The notes beneath the pieces were generated by a model, which saw nothing but the letters and a program-made list of their open reading frames with translations, was not told where the DNA came from and did not search any database. Made by a program: the position numbers and the translations under genes. A stretch of 17,222 nt of DNA, from assembly GCA_000432915.1 (NCBI GenBank), contig HF995215.1, positions 1-17,222 of the forward strand, written 5' to 3'. The stretch is from Firmicutes bacterium CAG:194. GTDB lineage: Bacteria; Bacillota; Clostridia; Lachnospirales; Lachnospiraceae. Below, in pieces: positions 1-8,381 of the stretch. The number at the start of each line of letters is the position of its first letter. The stretch's first letter is position 1.

Positions 1-72
1 CATAGTGTCCTTGACAAAGGGTACACTTTACAATATAGCAATTCGAATACATCAATGAGTGGCAAAATTTAA
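1..72 (+). CDS. Possible C-terminal end of an upstream gene (partial)
   Basis: Frame 1 is open from the window edge to a TAA at 70-72, giving 23 residues that end SNTSMSGKI. It is followed 31 bp later by an intrinsic terminator and then by the sugar ABC ATPase gene. Operons of this type usually carry a periplasmic-type substrate-binding protein gene, and none is found elsewhere in the window, so this could be its 3' end. That identity is an inference from position: the fragment has no diagnostic motif, and 23 open codons could occur by chance. The same bases also contain a promoter-like pair (TTGACA at 11-16 and TATAGC at 34-39), a competing reading. Confidence 0.35.
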   Translation, partial: HSVLDKGYTLQYSNSNTSMSGKI

Positions 73-103
73 TTTTGACACTCATATCATAACATACAGA
101 AAT

Positions 104-133
104 AAAAAGGCTGTATACATTTACAGCTTTTTT
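104..133 (+). terminator. Intrinsic terminator upstream of the sugar ABC genes
   Basis: A GCTGTA/TACAGC stem (110-115 with 122-127) and a 6-nt loop are extended by a G-U pair and five A-U pairs, so the arms are A-rich on the left and run into six T's on the right. It sits 21 bp before the GTG start of the ATPase gene. It either ends an upstream transcript or lowers expression of the ABC genes relative to a gene upstream. Confidence 0.8.
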
Positions 134-154
134 AAATAACAGGAGGCAGATGGA

Positions 155-1663
155 GTGAGTAATGTATTATTGGAGATGAAAGATATCACAAAAACATTTC
201 CCGGCGTGCATGCACTGGATCATTTTTCTTTTAATCTATGTGCGGGCGAGGTGCACGCACTGGTAGGGGAAAATGGTGCAGGAAAATCTACATTAATGAA
301 AATTCTTTATGGTGTGTATGCACCTGATGAAGGAGAAATTTTTATTGAAGGTCAGAAGGTTGCCATTAAAAGTCCGTCAGAAGCACTTCAGCTGGGTATT
401 GGTGAGGTATTTCAGGAATTAAATGTCTGTATGCAGATGGATGTGACAAACAATATCTTTATCGGAAATCTGAAAACAAAAAAACATCTGATCGATGATA
501 AAACTTTAAGAAAAGAAGCAGAAAAGATTCTACAGGATACAGTCGGATTATATGTGGATCCGACATTACCTGTCAGATCATTAAGTATAGCAGAACAGCA
601 GATGGTTGAGATTGCTAAGGTAATATCGCGCGGCGGAAAGGTTATTGTATTCGATGAACCTACAACGTCACTTACAAAGGAAGAAACTAACCATCTGTAT
701 AAGATAATCGAGAAATTAAAAAAACAGGGAATGGGTATTGTTTACATTACGCACAGATTTGAAGAACTGGAAATCCTTGCCGACAGAGTAACAGTCATGC
801 GTGATGGAAAATTTATCCGCACCATGAACTATGCGGATACAACAAATGAAGAACTTGTAAACCTGATGGTAGGGCGGGAGATGACAGAAAAATATCCTGA
901 CTATAAGAGAAAAATAGGGGAAGTGGTTCTTCATGCAAAAGGAATAAAAAATAAAAGTGGCATAAAGGTGGATGAAATTGTCGTCCATAAGGGTGAAATA
1001 GTTGGAATGGCCGGTCTTGTCGGAGCCGGGAGAACAGAGTCCATGCGTATATTGATTGGAGCTGACAAGGGAAAAATAGATGAACTTACATTATTTGACA
1101 AGCAGGTTAAGCAGTTTAAAAATGTGCACAGTTCAATAGAAAACGGCGTCGTATATATGACAGAAGACCGTAAGGCAGACGGTCTGGCTTTGTCATTAAA
1201 TGTTGAAAAAAATATCAGTATTGCCTCTCTGAAAAAATTATCCAGAAGGGGACTGGTAAGTGAAAAAAAAGCGGAAGAAAATGCGAACACTTATGTAGAA
1301 AAGCTGCAGATTAAGATTTCGGGTCTGGAACAGCAGACAAAACTGTTGAGTGGAGGAAACCAGCAGAAGGTAATTCTTGCAAAATGGATGTCGTGTAATC
1401 CAAGGATTCTGATATTTGATGAACCAACCAAAGGAATTGATGTAGGTGCTAAATTTGAGATCTATAAGCTGATGAACCAATTATCAGATGCCGGTCTTGG
1501 TATTATTCTGATCTCTTCTGATCTGTCGGAAGTGATTGGAATGAGTGATAGAGTATATGTATACCGGGAAGGACATACGGTAGGTGAATTAAGTCATGCG
1601 GAGATTGAAGCATCCAATATTATGCAGTATGCAACCGGAATAAAAAAACAGGAAGGGCGATGA
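155..1663 (+). CDS. Sugar ABC transporter ATP-binding protein (RbsA/MglA type)
   Basis: A 502-residue tandem ATPase that powers import of a monosaccharide through the permease encoded next. Domain 1 has an intact Walker A (GENGAGKST, 38-46), a signature LSIAEQQ (143-149), Walker B VIVFDEPT (163-170) and switch His200. Domain 2 has the degenerate P-loop GLVGAGRTE (287-295, no Lys), the TEDRK element (336-340), signature LSGGNQQ (398-404) and Walker B ILIFDEPT (418-425). An intact first site with a degenerate second site is normal for RbsA, MglA and XylG, and the length is typical. The start is GTG at 155, with AGGAGG at 141-146 placed 8 nt upstream; the ATG at 150 stops after two codons. It precedes the permease by 6 bp. 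The transported sugar cannot be told from the ATPase. Confidence 0.95.
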   Translation: MSNVLLEMKDITKTFPGVHALDHFSFNLCAGEVHALVGENGAGKSTLMKILYGVYAPDEGEIFIEGQKVAIKSPSEALQLGIGEVFQELNVCMQMDVTNNIFIGNLKTKKHLIDDKTLRKEAEKILQDTVGLYVDPTLPVRSLSIAEQQMVEIAKVISRGGKVIVFDEPTTSLTKEETNHLYKIIEKLKKQGMGIVYITHRFEELEILADRVTVMRDGKFIRTMNYADTTNEELVNLMVGREMTEKYPDYKRKIGEVVLHAKGIKNKSGIKVDEIVVHKGEIVGMAGLVGAGRTESMRILIGADKGKIDELTLFDKQVKQFKNVHSSIENGVVYMTEDRKADGLALSLNVEKNISIASLKKLSRRGLVSEKKAEENANTYVEKLQIKISGLEQQTKLLSGGNQQKVILAKWMSCNPRILIFDEPTKGIDVGAKFEIYKLMNQLSDAGLGIILISSDLSEVIGMSDRVYVYREGHTVGELSHAEIEASNIMQYATGIKKQEGR

Positions 1664-1669
1664 CCAAAT

Positions 1670-2671
1670 ATGAAAAAAAATGAGTTAAAAAATGTAAACA
1701 AGTTAAGTGCATTTAAAAAAAGCAGCATATTGGGACCGATCACAATTCTGATTGTGATTATGTTATTTCTTTTTATTACAACACCTCCGTTCAGACAGGC
1801 ATATAATATCACATCCCTTATGCTTTCTGCTGCTGTCTATGTCATGGTTGCAATGGGAGCAAGCATTGTTATCATTGGAGGCGGTATTGATTTATCACTG
1901 GGTTCTATCGTTGGATTGACAGGAGCAGCCTGCTGTCTGTTTATCAGAATGAATGTTCCGCTGATTCCGAGTATAATCGGCGCCGTTCTGGTTGGCGGAC
2001 TTTGCGGGGCAATGAACGGATTTATGGTTACAGTCATGGGGCTGATCCCTTTTATTGCAACACTCGGAGGCATGTGGATATACAGGGGAATTCTGATGAT
2101 TCTGACCAATGGACAGACTATTGCGGTTCGGGCTTATGCTTCAGAAGAAGTTCTTAACAGTTTTGTAAAATTCGGAAGCGGCTCTATTCTGGGAATTCCG
2201 ATCCCGGCCTATGTATTTATTGTAGTAGCATTATTATTGTCTTTCATTCTGAAAAAGACCGTATTTGGAAGAAATATCTATTTTATAGGAAGTAACCCGG
2301 ATGCAGCAGCTATGTCCGGTATCAATGTACCTAAAGTAAAATTTATTGCCTACATCATAACAGGAATGCTCGGAGGTCTGGCAGGAGCCATGCTTGCAGG
2401 ACGGCTTGTATCCATGCCGACTAATGGTGGAAATGGCTATGAGTTTGAAGGTATCTTTGCATCTGTACTGGGAGGCATCAGTATGGTAGGTGGCGAAGGT
2501 GGAATGCTTGGTGCTGTTGTTGGTGCGATCATTGTTGCATGTATCAGAAACGGACTGAATCTGAACGGAATTGATGCATTCTGGCAGCAGGTTATTTTGG
2601 GTATTATTATCGTTATGGCTGTATTTTATGATACAGTACGTACGAAAAAAGCAAGAAATGCCAAATCATAA
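1670..2671 (+). CDS. Sugar ABC transporter permease (RbsC type)
   Basis: A 333-residue integral membrane protein of the branched BPD_transp_2 family (RbsC/XylH/AraH), which forms the channel driven by the preceding ATPase. The sequence is a series of hydrophobic segments with the family's GGGIDLSLGS motif near residues 68-77, the GLIPFIATLGGM stretch near 123-134, and a Gly-rich GGISMVGGEGG segment in the C-terminal third. A basic tail (RTKKARNAKS) ends the protein in the cytoplasm. The start ATG lies 6 bp after the ATPase stop, inside one transcription unit. Length is usual for the family (about 310-340). Specificity is unknown; ribose is only one option. Confidence 0.95.
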   Translation: MKKNELKNVNKLSAFKKSSILGPITILIVIMLFLFITTPPFRQAYNITSLMLSAAVYVMVAMGASIVIIGGGIDLSLGSIVGLTGAACCLFIRMNVPLIPSIIGAVLVGGLCGAMNGFMVTVMGLIPFIATLGGMWIYRGILMILTNGQTIAVRAYASEEVLNSFVKFGSGSILGIPIPAYVFIVVALLLSFILKKTVFGRNIYFIGSNPDAAAMSGINVPKVKFIAYIITGMLGGLAGAMLAGRLVSMPTNGGNGYEFEGIFASVLGGISMVGGEGGMLGAVVGAIIVACIRNGLNLNGIDAFWQQVILGIIIVMAVFYDTVRTKKARNAKS

Positions 2672-2708
2672 CAATGCGAGAAATGAAGAAGGAGAGAATA
2701 CTGGATCG

Positions 2709-3695
2709 ATGAAAAATGTAGATGTTGTGGCATTAGGAGATCTGATTCTGAACATGGTATACAGAGGAAAGACAGAAGCAGGCTTCAATTTATATGAAAG
2801 ACAGCCGGCAGGAGCTACAGGAAATCTGTTGTCCCAGATTGTCCGGCTGGGTGGTACGAGTGCACTTATCACTACGGTCGGAGATGATGATCATGGCAAA
2901 TTCTTATATGAGTATGCAAAGGAAAGTGGAATTGATGTATCCGGTGTGGTAATAAGCGATAAAGTGGAAACTCGTATGATGTTTGTGCATTTTGATGAAA
3001 AAAATGACAGACATTTTCTGAAGTATGAAAGCAGAAGAACGGATGTGGAGACGGGTGTAGATGCAGTGGATTTCGATATGATCAGATCCAGCAGGGCTTT
3101 TGTGATACCTATGTGGTTTTATAAAAAGGAAAAACCGATTTATGCAGCCTGTCAGAAGATCATAGAAGTTGTCAGGGAGCAAAACGGACTGTTGGGATTA
3201 GATTGTAACTGGCGGGGAAACACGCACACACAGGAAGAAATGACAAGTATTTGTGATGCAGCATTAACGAGTGATATTGTTAAGCTTACAGATGTAGAAT
3301 TAGAGCATTTCTTTGGCGAGAAAGATATTCTGAAAGGCAGTGAAAGGCTTGTCAGGGAAAAAAATAAACTGGTTGCGGTAACACTTGGAGAAGATGGCTG
3401 TCTTTTAAGAAATCGTAACGGATATGTCTATCAGCCTACTTATGCGGTAGATGTTGTGGATACAACCGGAGCAGGAGATTCTTTTATGGGGGCTTTATTA
3501 TTTCAGGCAACAAGAAAAGGCTTTTCCATAGATCAACTGAGTGTAGATGAGCTGAAAAGTATAGCAGGCTTTGCCAATGCGTGTTCAGCCGGCTCTACAA
3601 GAAAATACGGCTCCATGGATGTGATGACAACAATGGAAGATGCCAGATGGATCATGGAGAATATCCCCCTGAAACAGCCGACATACGATTTCTAA
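2709..3695 (+). CDS. PfkB-family carbohydrate kinase
   Basis: A 328-residue ribokinase/fructokinase-fold kinase that transfers a phosphate from ATP to a sugar or sugar-acid hydroxyl. The N-terminal substrate lid begins VVALGDLILN (7-16), the first PfkB signature region is GATGNLLSQIVRLGG (35-49), and the anion-hole/catalytic motif DTTGAGD lies at 251-257, with Asp257 as the likely base. The start at 2709 was chosen because the family's N-terminus begins there and GGAGAG lies just upstream (2691-2696, a rather long spacing). The same frame stays open back into the permease gene, but that segment is only the shadow of permease codons. The gene lies 37 bp after the permease, so the imported sugar, or a product of it, is the likely substrate. 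Ribokinase, fructokinase and 2-keto-3-deoxygluconate kinase activities all occur in this family and cannot be separated by eye. Confidence 0.9.
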   Translation: MKNVDVVALGDLILNMVYRGKTEAGFNLYERQPAGATGNLLSQIVRLGGTSALITTVGDDDHGKFLYEYAKESGIDVSGVVISDKVETRMMFVHFDEKNDRHFLKYESRRTDVETGVDAVDFDMIRSSRAFVIPMWFYKKEKPIYAACQKIIEVVREQNGLLGLDCNWRGNTHTQEEMTSICDAALTSDIVKLTDVELEHFFGEKDILKGSERLVREKNKLVAVTLGEDGCLLRNRNGYVYQPTYAVDVVDTTGAGDSFMGALLFQATRKGFSIDQLSVDELKSIAGFANACSAGSTRKYGSMDVMTTMEDARWIMENIPLKQPTYDF

Positions 3696-3752
3696 AATAC
3701 GGGAAACCATTCCGGCACAAATATGACATATAAGTAAGGAGATGAATAAATA

Positions 3753-4865
3753 ATGCGGTCAAAACGCAGATATGAAATATGGACAGGCGTTAAGGGTGAT
3801 GATAAACATGGTGGCATATATCTTTACAAGTATGAAGCGGATGAAAATAAATTACTTCTGGTAAGACAGGAGGTGCAATTACGTGGGTTTACCCATATTG
3901 CCATGAGCAGTGATAAGAATACGCTGCTTGTAACAGGTAAAACAGATGCAGATCAGGACGTATTGCAAAGTTATCGGATAGTAGATCAGAACGGAAGTCT
4001 CATATTTATGAACGAAACAGTGTTGCATACAGCCGGCGATGTCTGTCATCTATCGATCAGTCCGGATGAAAAAATAATAGCGGTTACTGACTTTGCGGAT
4101 GGTGCAGTTCATTTTTATGAAATGGATAAAGAAGGAAAGATCGGTGCTTTTATACAGAGACTGGAATTTAAAGGGAGCAGCATCAGTTACAGGCAGGATC
4201 GTGCACATCCACATTCGGCTTTTTTTACAGCAGACAGTAAGTATTGTTATGTGGCAGATTTTGGATCTGATAAGGTGTGGATACTAGAGCATAAAAATAA
4301 TGAAAAAACATTTGATATCACGGGCAGCTGGTCAGCACCGGCGGGTTCAGGACCAAGACATATTGCATTTCATGAAAAAAATGGATATACTTATACTATT
4401 ATGGAGATGAGTGCGCAAATTGCTGCATGGAAGGCAACAAAATGTGCAGAGACGGAAGAATTACAGATTATCAATATTGCAAATCACGAACTCCCCGGGA
4501 ATTTTGGGGAAGTTGGAGAAGATGGACTGCCTCAGCATTATATGGCAGCGGGTGATATAGCAATATCAAAAACCGGCGAGTTTATTGCAGCATCTGTCCG
4601 CGGACATTATGAGATTGTAATTTTAAGAGTATTACCGGACGGAAGGATGGAAATTGCATCGAGACTTCCGGTCAGAGGGGCTGTCAGGACGATCCGTTTT
4701 AATAAAGAAGGGGACATTCTTTTTACTTTGGGCGAGAGAATGGGACACTCTACGGGAATTATGGAAATCTTTAAACGGAAGGAAGATGATCCGGCTCTGT
4801 TTAAATCAGTGAATCAGATCGATATTCCCGATGCATTTGTATGCAGTATAAAAGAACTGGCATAG
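3753..4865 (+). CDS. YbhE/6-phosphogluconolactonase-family beta-propeller lactonase
   Basis: A 370-residue protein of the lactonase family that includes E. coli YbhE (Pgl): seven-bladed propellers that hydrolyse sugar lactones such as 6-phosphogluconolactone. Repeated blade-like segments are visible: an N-terminal G-IYLYKYEADENKL strand pair, HLSISPDEKIIAVTDFADG, RAHPHSAFFTADSKYCYVADFGSDKV with the conserved His pair, GSGPRHIAFH, and a C-terminal RTIRFNKEGDILF. There is no signal peptide, so it is cytoplasmic. AAGGAG at 3736-3741 sits 11 nt before the ATG; an ATG at 3743 stops at once. Its place between a kinase and a regulator suggests that a lactone arises during breakdown of the imported sugar, but no dehydrogenase is encoded in this window. 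Confidence 0.85.
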   Translation: MRSKRRYEIWTGVKGDDKHGGIYLYKYEADENKLLLVRQEVQLRGFTHIAMSSDKNTLLVTGKTDADQDVLQSYRIVDQNGSLIFMNETVLHTAGDVCHLSISPDEKIIAVTDFADGAVHFYEMDKEGKIGAFIQRLEFKGSSISYRQDRAHPHSAFFTADSKYCYVADFGSDKVWILEHKNNEKTFDITGSWSAPAGSGPRHIAFHEKNGYTYTIMEMSAQIAAWKATKCAETEELQIINIANHELPGNFGEVGEDGLPQHYMAAGDIAISKTGEFIAASVRGHYEIVILRVLPDGRMEIASRLPVRGAVRTIRFNKEGDILFTLGERMGHSTGIMEIFKRKEDDPALFKSVNQIDIPDAFVCSIKELA

Positions 4866-4900
4866 ACTGTTCTTAATGAAGTGAAAGGAATGATAAAAGC

Positions 4901-5899
4901 ATGAGGGTTGGAATAAAACAGGTGGCAGAAAGAGCAGGTGTATCTGCAACAACGGTTTCTCATGTGGTGAATAAGACAAGATATGTGTCTCCTGAAGTTG
5001 AAAAACGGGTAAATGATGCGATAAAAGAGTTGAATTATACACCGAATATTATGGCAAGAGGGCTGCGGACGAATACTGTGAAAACAGTTGCTGTAATTGT
5101 ACAGGAAGCATCTACGCCATTCTTCTCGAGGGTTGTGGACGAGATTTCTGATGTTTTATATAAAGAGGGTTATTCACTGCTTTTATGTACGACGAGAAGT
5201 AAGGTAAACGACGAATTAAATGTTGTCCGCAGCATGTTACAGCAGCAGGTATGCGGCATTATTCTGGCGCCCCGGCAGATGGATTTTGATTATCGGACGC
5301 TCTGTCCTTCCAAAGATTTTCCACTGGTTTTTATTGATTGTAAAACAAAGTTCGTGCCATGTAATGCGGTAACGTGTGATAATTATCAGGCATCCTATAA
5401 TGCGATAAAAGCATTAATTCAAAAAGGGCATACTAATATTGGCTATATTTACAGCAGCAGAAATTATGAGTTATCCACAGGAAGAGATAGATTTCAGGGA
5501 TATTTGGATGCTCTTGCTGACAGTGGACTCGCACGTGACGGGGAAATTATAGTAGGAAGAGAACAACAGACATTTGAAAATGGGTATGATGCAATGAAAC
5601 AACTATTGCAGGAAAAAAAGGCGACTGCTTGTTTTGTCGCTGAGAATCCGATGGCACAGGGAGTTTTTAAATGTCTTATGGATTATAAGAAGCGTATACC
5701 GGAAGAAATGGCTATGATATGCTATGATGACTTTGAATGGTCACAGCTGACAGTTCCGACGATATCAGCAATTCGTCAGCCAATGAAGGAAATGGGAAGA
5801 AAAGCAGTGGAATTACTGCTTAAGAAAATTGGAGATCCGGATGCCCGATGTGAAAATATCATTTTAAAATCCGAATTTATTTTGAGAGAATCGTGCTGA
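4901..5899 (+). CDS. LacI-family transcriptional regulator
   Basis: A 332-residue LacI/GalR-type repressor. The N-terminal helix-turn-helix (IKQVAERAGVSATTVSHVVN, 4-23) is followed by the hinge segment PNIMARGLRTN (48-58) and a periplasmic-binding-protein-like effector domain beginning VKTVAVIVQEASTPFF. The C-terminus has the family's AMICYDDFEWSQLTVPTISAIRQP segment. It lies 35 bp after the lactonase gene, with AAAGGAA upstream, and is the last gene before a strong terminator. It probably senses the operon's own sugar or an intermediate and controls the operon, whose main promoter is likely outside the window. Length is normal. Confidence 0.95.
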   Translation: MRVGIKQVAERAGVSATTVSHVVNKTRYVSPEVEKRVNDAIKELNYTPNIMARGLRTNTVKTVAVIVQEASTPFFSRVVDEISDVLYKEGYSLLLCTTRSKVNDELNVVRSMLQQQVCGIILAPRQMDFDYRTLCPSKDFPLVFIDCKTKFVPCNAVTCDNYQASYNAIKALIQKGHTNIGYIYSSRNYELSTGRDRFQGYLDALADSGLARDGEIIVGREQQTFENGYDAMKQLLQEKKATACFVAENPMAQGVFKCLMDYKKRIPEEMAMICYDDFEWSQLTVPTISAIRQPMKEMGRKAVELLLKKIGDPDARCENIILKSEFILRESC

Positions 5900-5973
5900 G
5901 CAGATAAGGTATCTCAGCACAGATAAAACAAACAGAAGATTATCTGCCAAAAACAGATGGTCTTCTGTTTTTT
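5893..5973 (+). terminator. Hairpin over the lacI stop codon followed by a strong intrinsic terminator
   Basis: Two structures follow each other. The first is an 8-bp GTGCTGAG/CTCAGCAC stem (5893-5900 with 5913-5920) that contains the TGA stop. The second is a 17-bp stem (5930-5946 with 5954-5970, two T-G wobbles, 7-nt loop) ending in a run of six T's, a classical intrinsic terminator for the sugar operon. Confidence 0.9.
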
Positions 5974-6026
5974 GATTGTATTTCACAGGTTGACTTGACC
6001 TGTCGGAAACTATAGGATAAACATAA

Positions 6027-6035
6027 TGGTATAAT
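6027..6035 (+). promoter_or_regulatory. Extended -10 promoter for the rsmH-like gene
   Basis: TGG followed by a perfect TATAAT (6030-6035) makes an extended -10 element. No good -35 lies at 17 bp; TTGACT/TTGACC at 5990-6000 are too far for this -10. The predicted start near 6042 leaves a leader of about 25 nt with its ribosome binding site. Confidence 0.6.
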
Positions 6036-6067
6036 ACAGACTATATTTTGTGACAGTGAGGAAGAAT

Positions 6068-7114
6068 ATGGAAGAAAAAGTACACAAGCGCCGTGTCCGC
6101 TACGCGGGCAGGTATCCGAAGAAGTTTGAAGAAAAATATAAAGAACATGATCCTGAAAAATATGCCGATACAGTGGCACATGTGATCGAAAAGGGTTCGA
6201 CGCCTGCGGGCATGCATATTTCCATTATGGTAAAGGAGATACTGGATTTTCTGGAAATAAGACCGGGGCAGCAGGGGCTGGACTGTACGCTGGGCTATGG
6301 CGGACACAGTCGCAAAATGCTGGAAAAGCTGGAAGGAGAAGGCAGGCTCGTCGGACTCGATATTGATCCGATCGAATCGGAAAAGACGGTCAAAAGGCTG
6401 CGCGCGGCAGGTTTTTCCGAGGATAACTTTCAGTTTAGGCTGATGAATTTTGCAAATATCGACAAGGTGGCGGAGGAATTCGGACAGTTTGATTTTGTAT
6501 TGGCGGATCTCGGCGTTTCTTCCATGCAGATCGACGATCCGAAGCGCGGTTTTTCTTATAAAACAGAAGGTCCTCTGGATCTGCGGCTGGATCCTATGCA
6601 TGGCGACAGTGCGGCAGATCGGCTTTTACAGGTTACGCAGAAGGAATTTGAAGGAATGCTCATTGAAAATTCCGATGAACCGTATGCGGCGGAAATTGCA
6701 GCCAGCGTATTTGGCAGATTAAAGAACGGGAAAAAGATAGAAACGACAACAGATTTGAGAAATGCTGTGGAAGCAGCTCTTGTCCGTCTGCCAAAAGCAG
6801 AACGGGAGGAAGCAGTCAAAAAATCCTGTGCCCGTACATTTCAGGCACTGCGTATTGATGTGAACAGTGAATTCGAGGTACTTTACAGCTTTTTGGAAAA
6901 GCTCGATGGTATTTTAAAGCCCGGTGGAAGAGTGGCAATTCTGACTTTTCATTCAGGAGAAGACCGCCTGGTCAAAAAAGCCTTCAAGGAATTGAAAAAA
7001 GCAGGCGTTTACGCAGAAATCTCGGCTGATGTCATAAGACCATCCGCTGAAGAATGCCGCCTGAACCCGCGCGCCCGCTCAACCAAGATGCGTTGGGCGG
7101 TGAAAGCGGAGTAA
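6068..7114 (+). CDS. rsmH: RsmH-family 16S rRNA (cytosine-N4)-methyltransferase, extended form
   Basis: A 348-residue SAM-dependent methyltransferase of the RsmH/MraW family, which methylates N4 of C1402 in 16S rRNA. The SAM loop is LDCTLGYGGHS (71-81), the acidic strand GLDID lies at 96-100, DLGVSSMQIDDPKRGFSY at 147-164 is a family hallmark, and the C-terminal half has FQALRIDVN and ILTFHSGEDRLVKK. The usual N-terminal H-x-P-V-L-L motif appears as the divergent HISIMVKEIL at 50-59, so about 40 basic residues precede the normal start. ATG at 6068 is preferred because GAGGAAG (6058-6064) sits just before it, rather than the GTG at 6050. The gene stands alone, away from any cell-division cluster, so it may be a second RsmH paralogue with a shifted target. 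Confidence is high for the family, lower for the exact site. Confidence 0.88.
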   Translation: MEEKVHKRRVRYAGRYPKKFEEKYKEHDPEKYADTVAHVIEKGSTPAGMHISIMVKEILDFLEIRPGQQGLDCTLGYGGHSRKMLEKLEGEGRLVGLDIDPIESEKTVKRLRAAGFSEDNFQFRLMNFANIDKVAEEFGQFDFVLADLGVSSMQIDDPKRGFSYKTEGPLDLRLDPMHGDSAADRLLQVTQKEFEGMLIENSDEPYAAEIAASVFGRLKNGKKIETTTDLRNAVEAALVRLPKAEREEAVKKSCARTFQALRIDVNSEFEVLYSFLEKLDGILKPGGRVAILTFHSGEDRLVKKAFKELKKAGVYAEISADVIRPSAEECRLNPRARSTKMRWAVKAE

Positions 7115-7136
7115 CGGTTTTAAAACTGCATACAAA

Positions 7137-8327
7137 CTATCCTTTACGGGGAGTCTGGTTTTTCATGAACGCCAGATAAAGGTTATACAGCACTGCGCAG
7201 ACCGGAACGCTGAAAAGCATTCCCAGGATACCAAATGCTTCACCGCCAACAGTGACTGCCATCAGTACAAGCAGCCCGGGAAGACCAACGGATTTCCCAA
7301 CAACTTTTGGATATATCAGATTGCCTTCCACCTGTTGCAGAAGCAGCAGATAAATAATGAACCACACAGCTTTGATGGGATCTGCCAACAGGATCAGAAA
7401 CGCACCGAGACCTCCGCCGAGCCATGCACCAAAGACCGGTATCAATGCGGTAAACGCAACAAATGTTGAGATGGCACCGGCGTAGGGAAGCTTCAGAATC
7501 AGCATTCCCAGAAAACAGAGAATTCCAATAATGACAGCCTCTGTAAGCTGCCCGCTGACAAAGCTGGAAAAAGTATGATTTGTCAGTGAGGCGATGCTCA
7601 GAAGTTGTTTTGCCTTCTTTTGCGGAAGTATCGTTACGATCAGCTTCTTTAAGTGGGCTGCGACCACTTCTTTTTTTGCCAGAAGGTATAAAGCAAAGAT
7701 AAATGCCAAAAGCACATCGATCAGACCGGAAAGGACGGAGGTAGCTGCATCCCATGTTATCGAAATGATTCCGCTTCCTTTGTCGTTGATCAGAGCCGTA
7801 ATTTTCCGGATCAGCAGGTCGGAGTCGATGGCATATTCCGGAAGGACGATATTGTACTTTGCCGCAAAGCGGACAGTATCCATCCACCAATGTCTGATTT
7901 CTTCAACGTAAATCGGGATATTTTGAATAAACTCATCGACTGATTTCCATAGACTCGGAATCATCATAAATATTACAGCGAACAAGATTCCCAGCACAAG
8001 AACAGAGCTCAGCGTGAGACAGACCGGTCTTGTCAGCTTTGCCGGGGCTTTTTTGCATACTTTATTCCAGCAGCGTTCAAGTGGATTTAGGACAACATTG
8101 ATCAGAAAAGCAATACCACCGCCAATCAGAAACGGAGAGAACAGCGAAATTACTTTGTTAAAAAATTTCATTATGATATCAAAGTTCATTAATGCCCAGG
8201 CAAATAAAATAACCGCAAGCAGTGAACAAACGACAGATCGGATCATATTTTTATTCATCGGTCTGTTTTCCGGTGGTACGGAACTATTGTGTTGAGTAGT
8301 GTCGGTATCCTGTATTTTTTTCTGCAT
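7137..8327 (-). CDS. AI-2E family membrane transporter
   Basis: A 396-residue polytopic membrane protein of the AI-2E/UPF0118 family (TqsA, PerM, YdbI relatives). After a polar cytoplasmic N-terminus of about 28 residues come two hydrophobic helices, the second within the FLIGGGIAFLINVVLNPLE segment, a third near SSVLVLGILFAVIFMMIP, a long soluble stretch, and a C-terminal group of helices including FVAFTALIPVFGAWLGGGLGAFLILL. The segment NLIYPKVVGKSVGLPGLLVLMAV near the end is strongly typical. Some members export autoinducer-2 and others act as sodium or lithium/proton antiporters, so the substrate is open. GGAGGG precedes the ATG by a short spacer. The gene converges on the methyltransferase gene with only 22 bp between them and no clear terminator. 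Confidence 0.9.
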   Translation of the reverse strand: MQKKIQDTDTTQHNSSVPPENRPMNKNMIRSVVCSLLAVILFAWALMNFDIIMKFFNKVISLFSPFLIGGGIAFLINVVLNPLERCWNKVCKKAPAKLTRPVCLTLSSVLVLGILFAVIFMMIPSLWKSVDEFIQNIPIYVEEIRHWWMDTVRFAAKYNIVLPEYAIDSDLLIRKITALINDKGSGIISITWDAATSVLSGLIDVLLAFIFALYLLAKKEVVAAHLKKLIVTILPQKKAKQLLSIASLTNHTFSSFVSGQLTEAVIIGILCFLGMLILKLPYAGAISTFVAFTALIPVFGAWLGGGLGAFLILLADPIKAVWFIIYLLLLQQVEGNLIYPKVVGKSVGLPGLLVLMAVTVGGEAFGILGMLFSVPVCAVLYNLYLAFMKNQTPRKG

Positions 8328-8353
8328 ATTCCCTCCAGGCTGTTATGGATGTA

Positions 8354-8381
8354 ACTATACGATTTGCAATATAATCCTCAA
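8354..8381 (-). promoter_or_regulatory. Candidate promoter of the AI-2E family gene
   Basis: Read on the minus strand, TTGAGG (8376-8381) and TATAGT (8354-8359) are 16 bp apart, about 27 bp upstream of the gene. The match is moderate (4/6 and 5/6), and one copy of an 11-bp direct repeat overlaps the spacer. Confidence 0.4.

Noticed and set aside
73..103. TTGACA at 75-80 as a promoter for the sugar ABC genes
   Set aside because: No acceptable -10 lies at 16-18 bp, and the terminator follows directly.
1594..2109. Minus-strand ORFs within the ABC permease gene
   Set aside because: They are reverse-frame shadows of hydrophobic codons in a well-supported gene.
2571..2708. In-frame extension of the kinase gene back into the permease gene
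   Set aside because: The 46 extra residues are the out-of-frame shadow of permease codons. The PfkB N-terminus begins at 2709, and the first upstream ATGs lack ribosome binding sites.
6050..6067. GTG start six codons upstream for the RsmH-like gene
   Set aside because: The ribosome binding site GAGGAAG lies within this stretch and fits the ATG at 6068.
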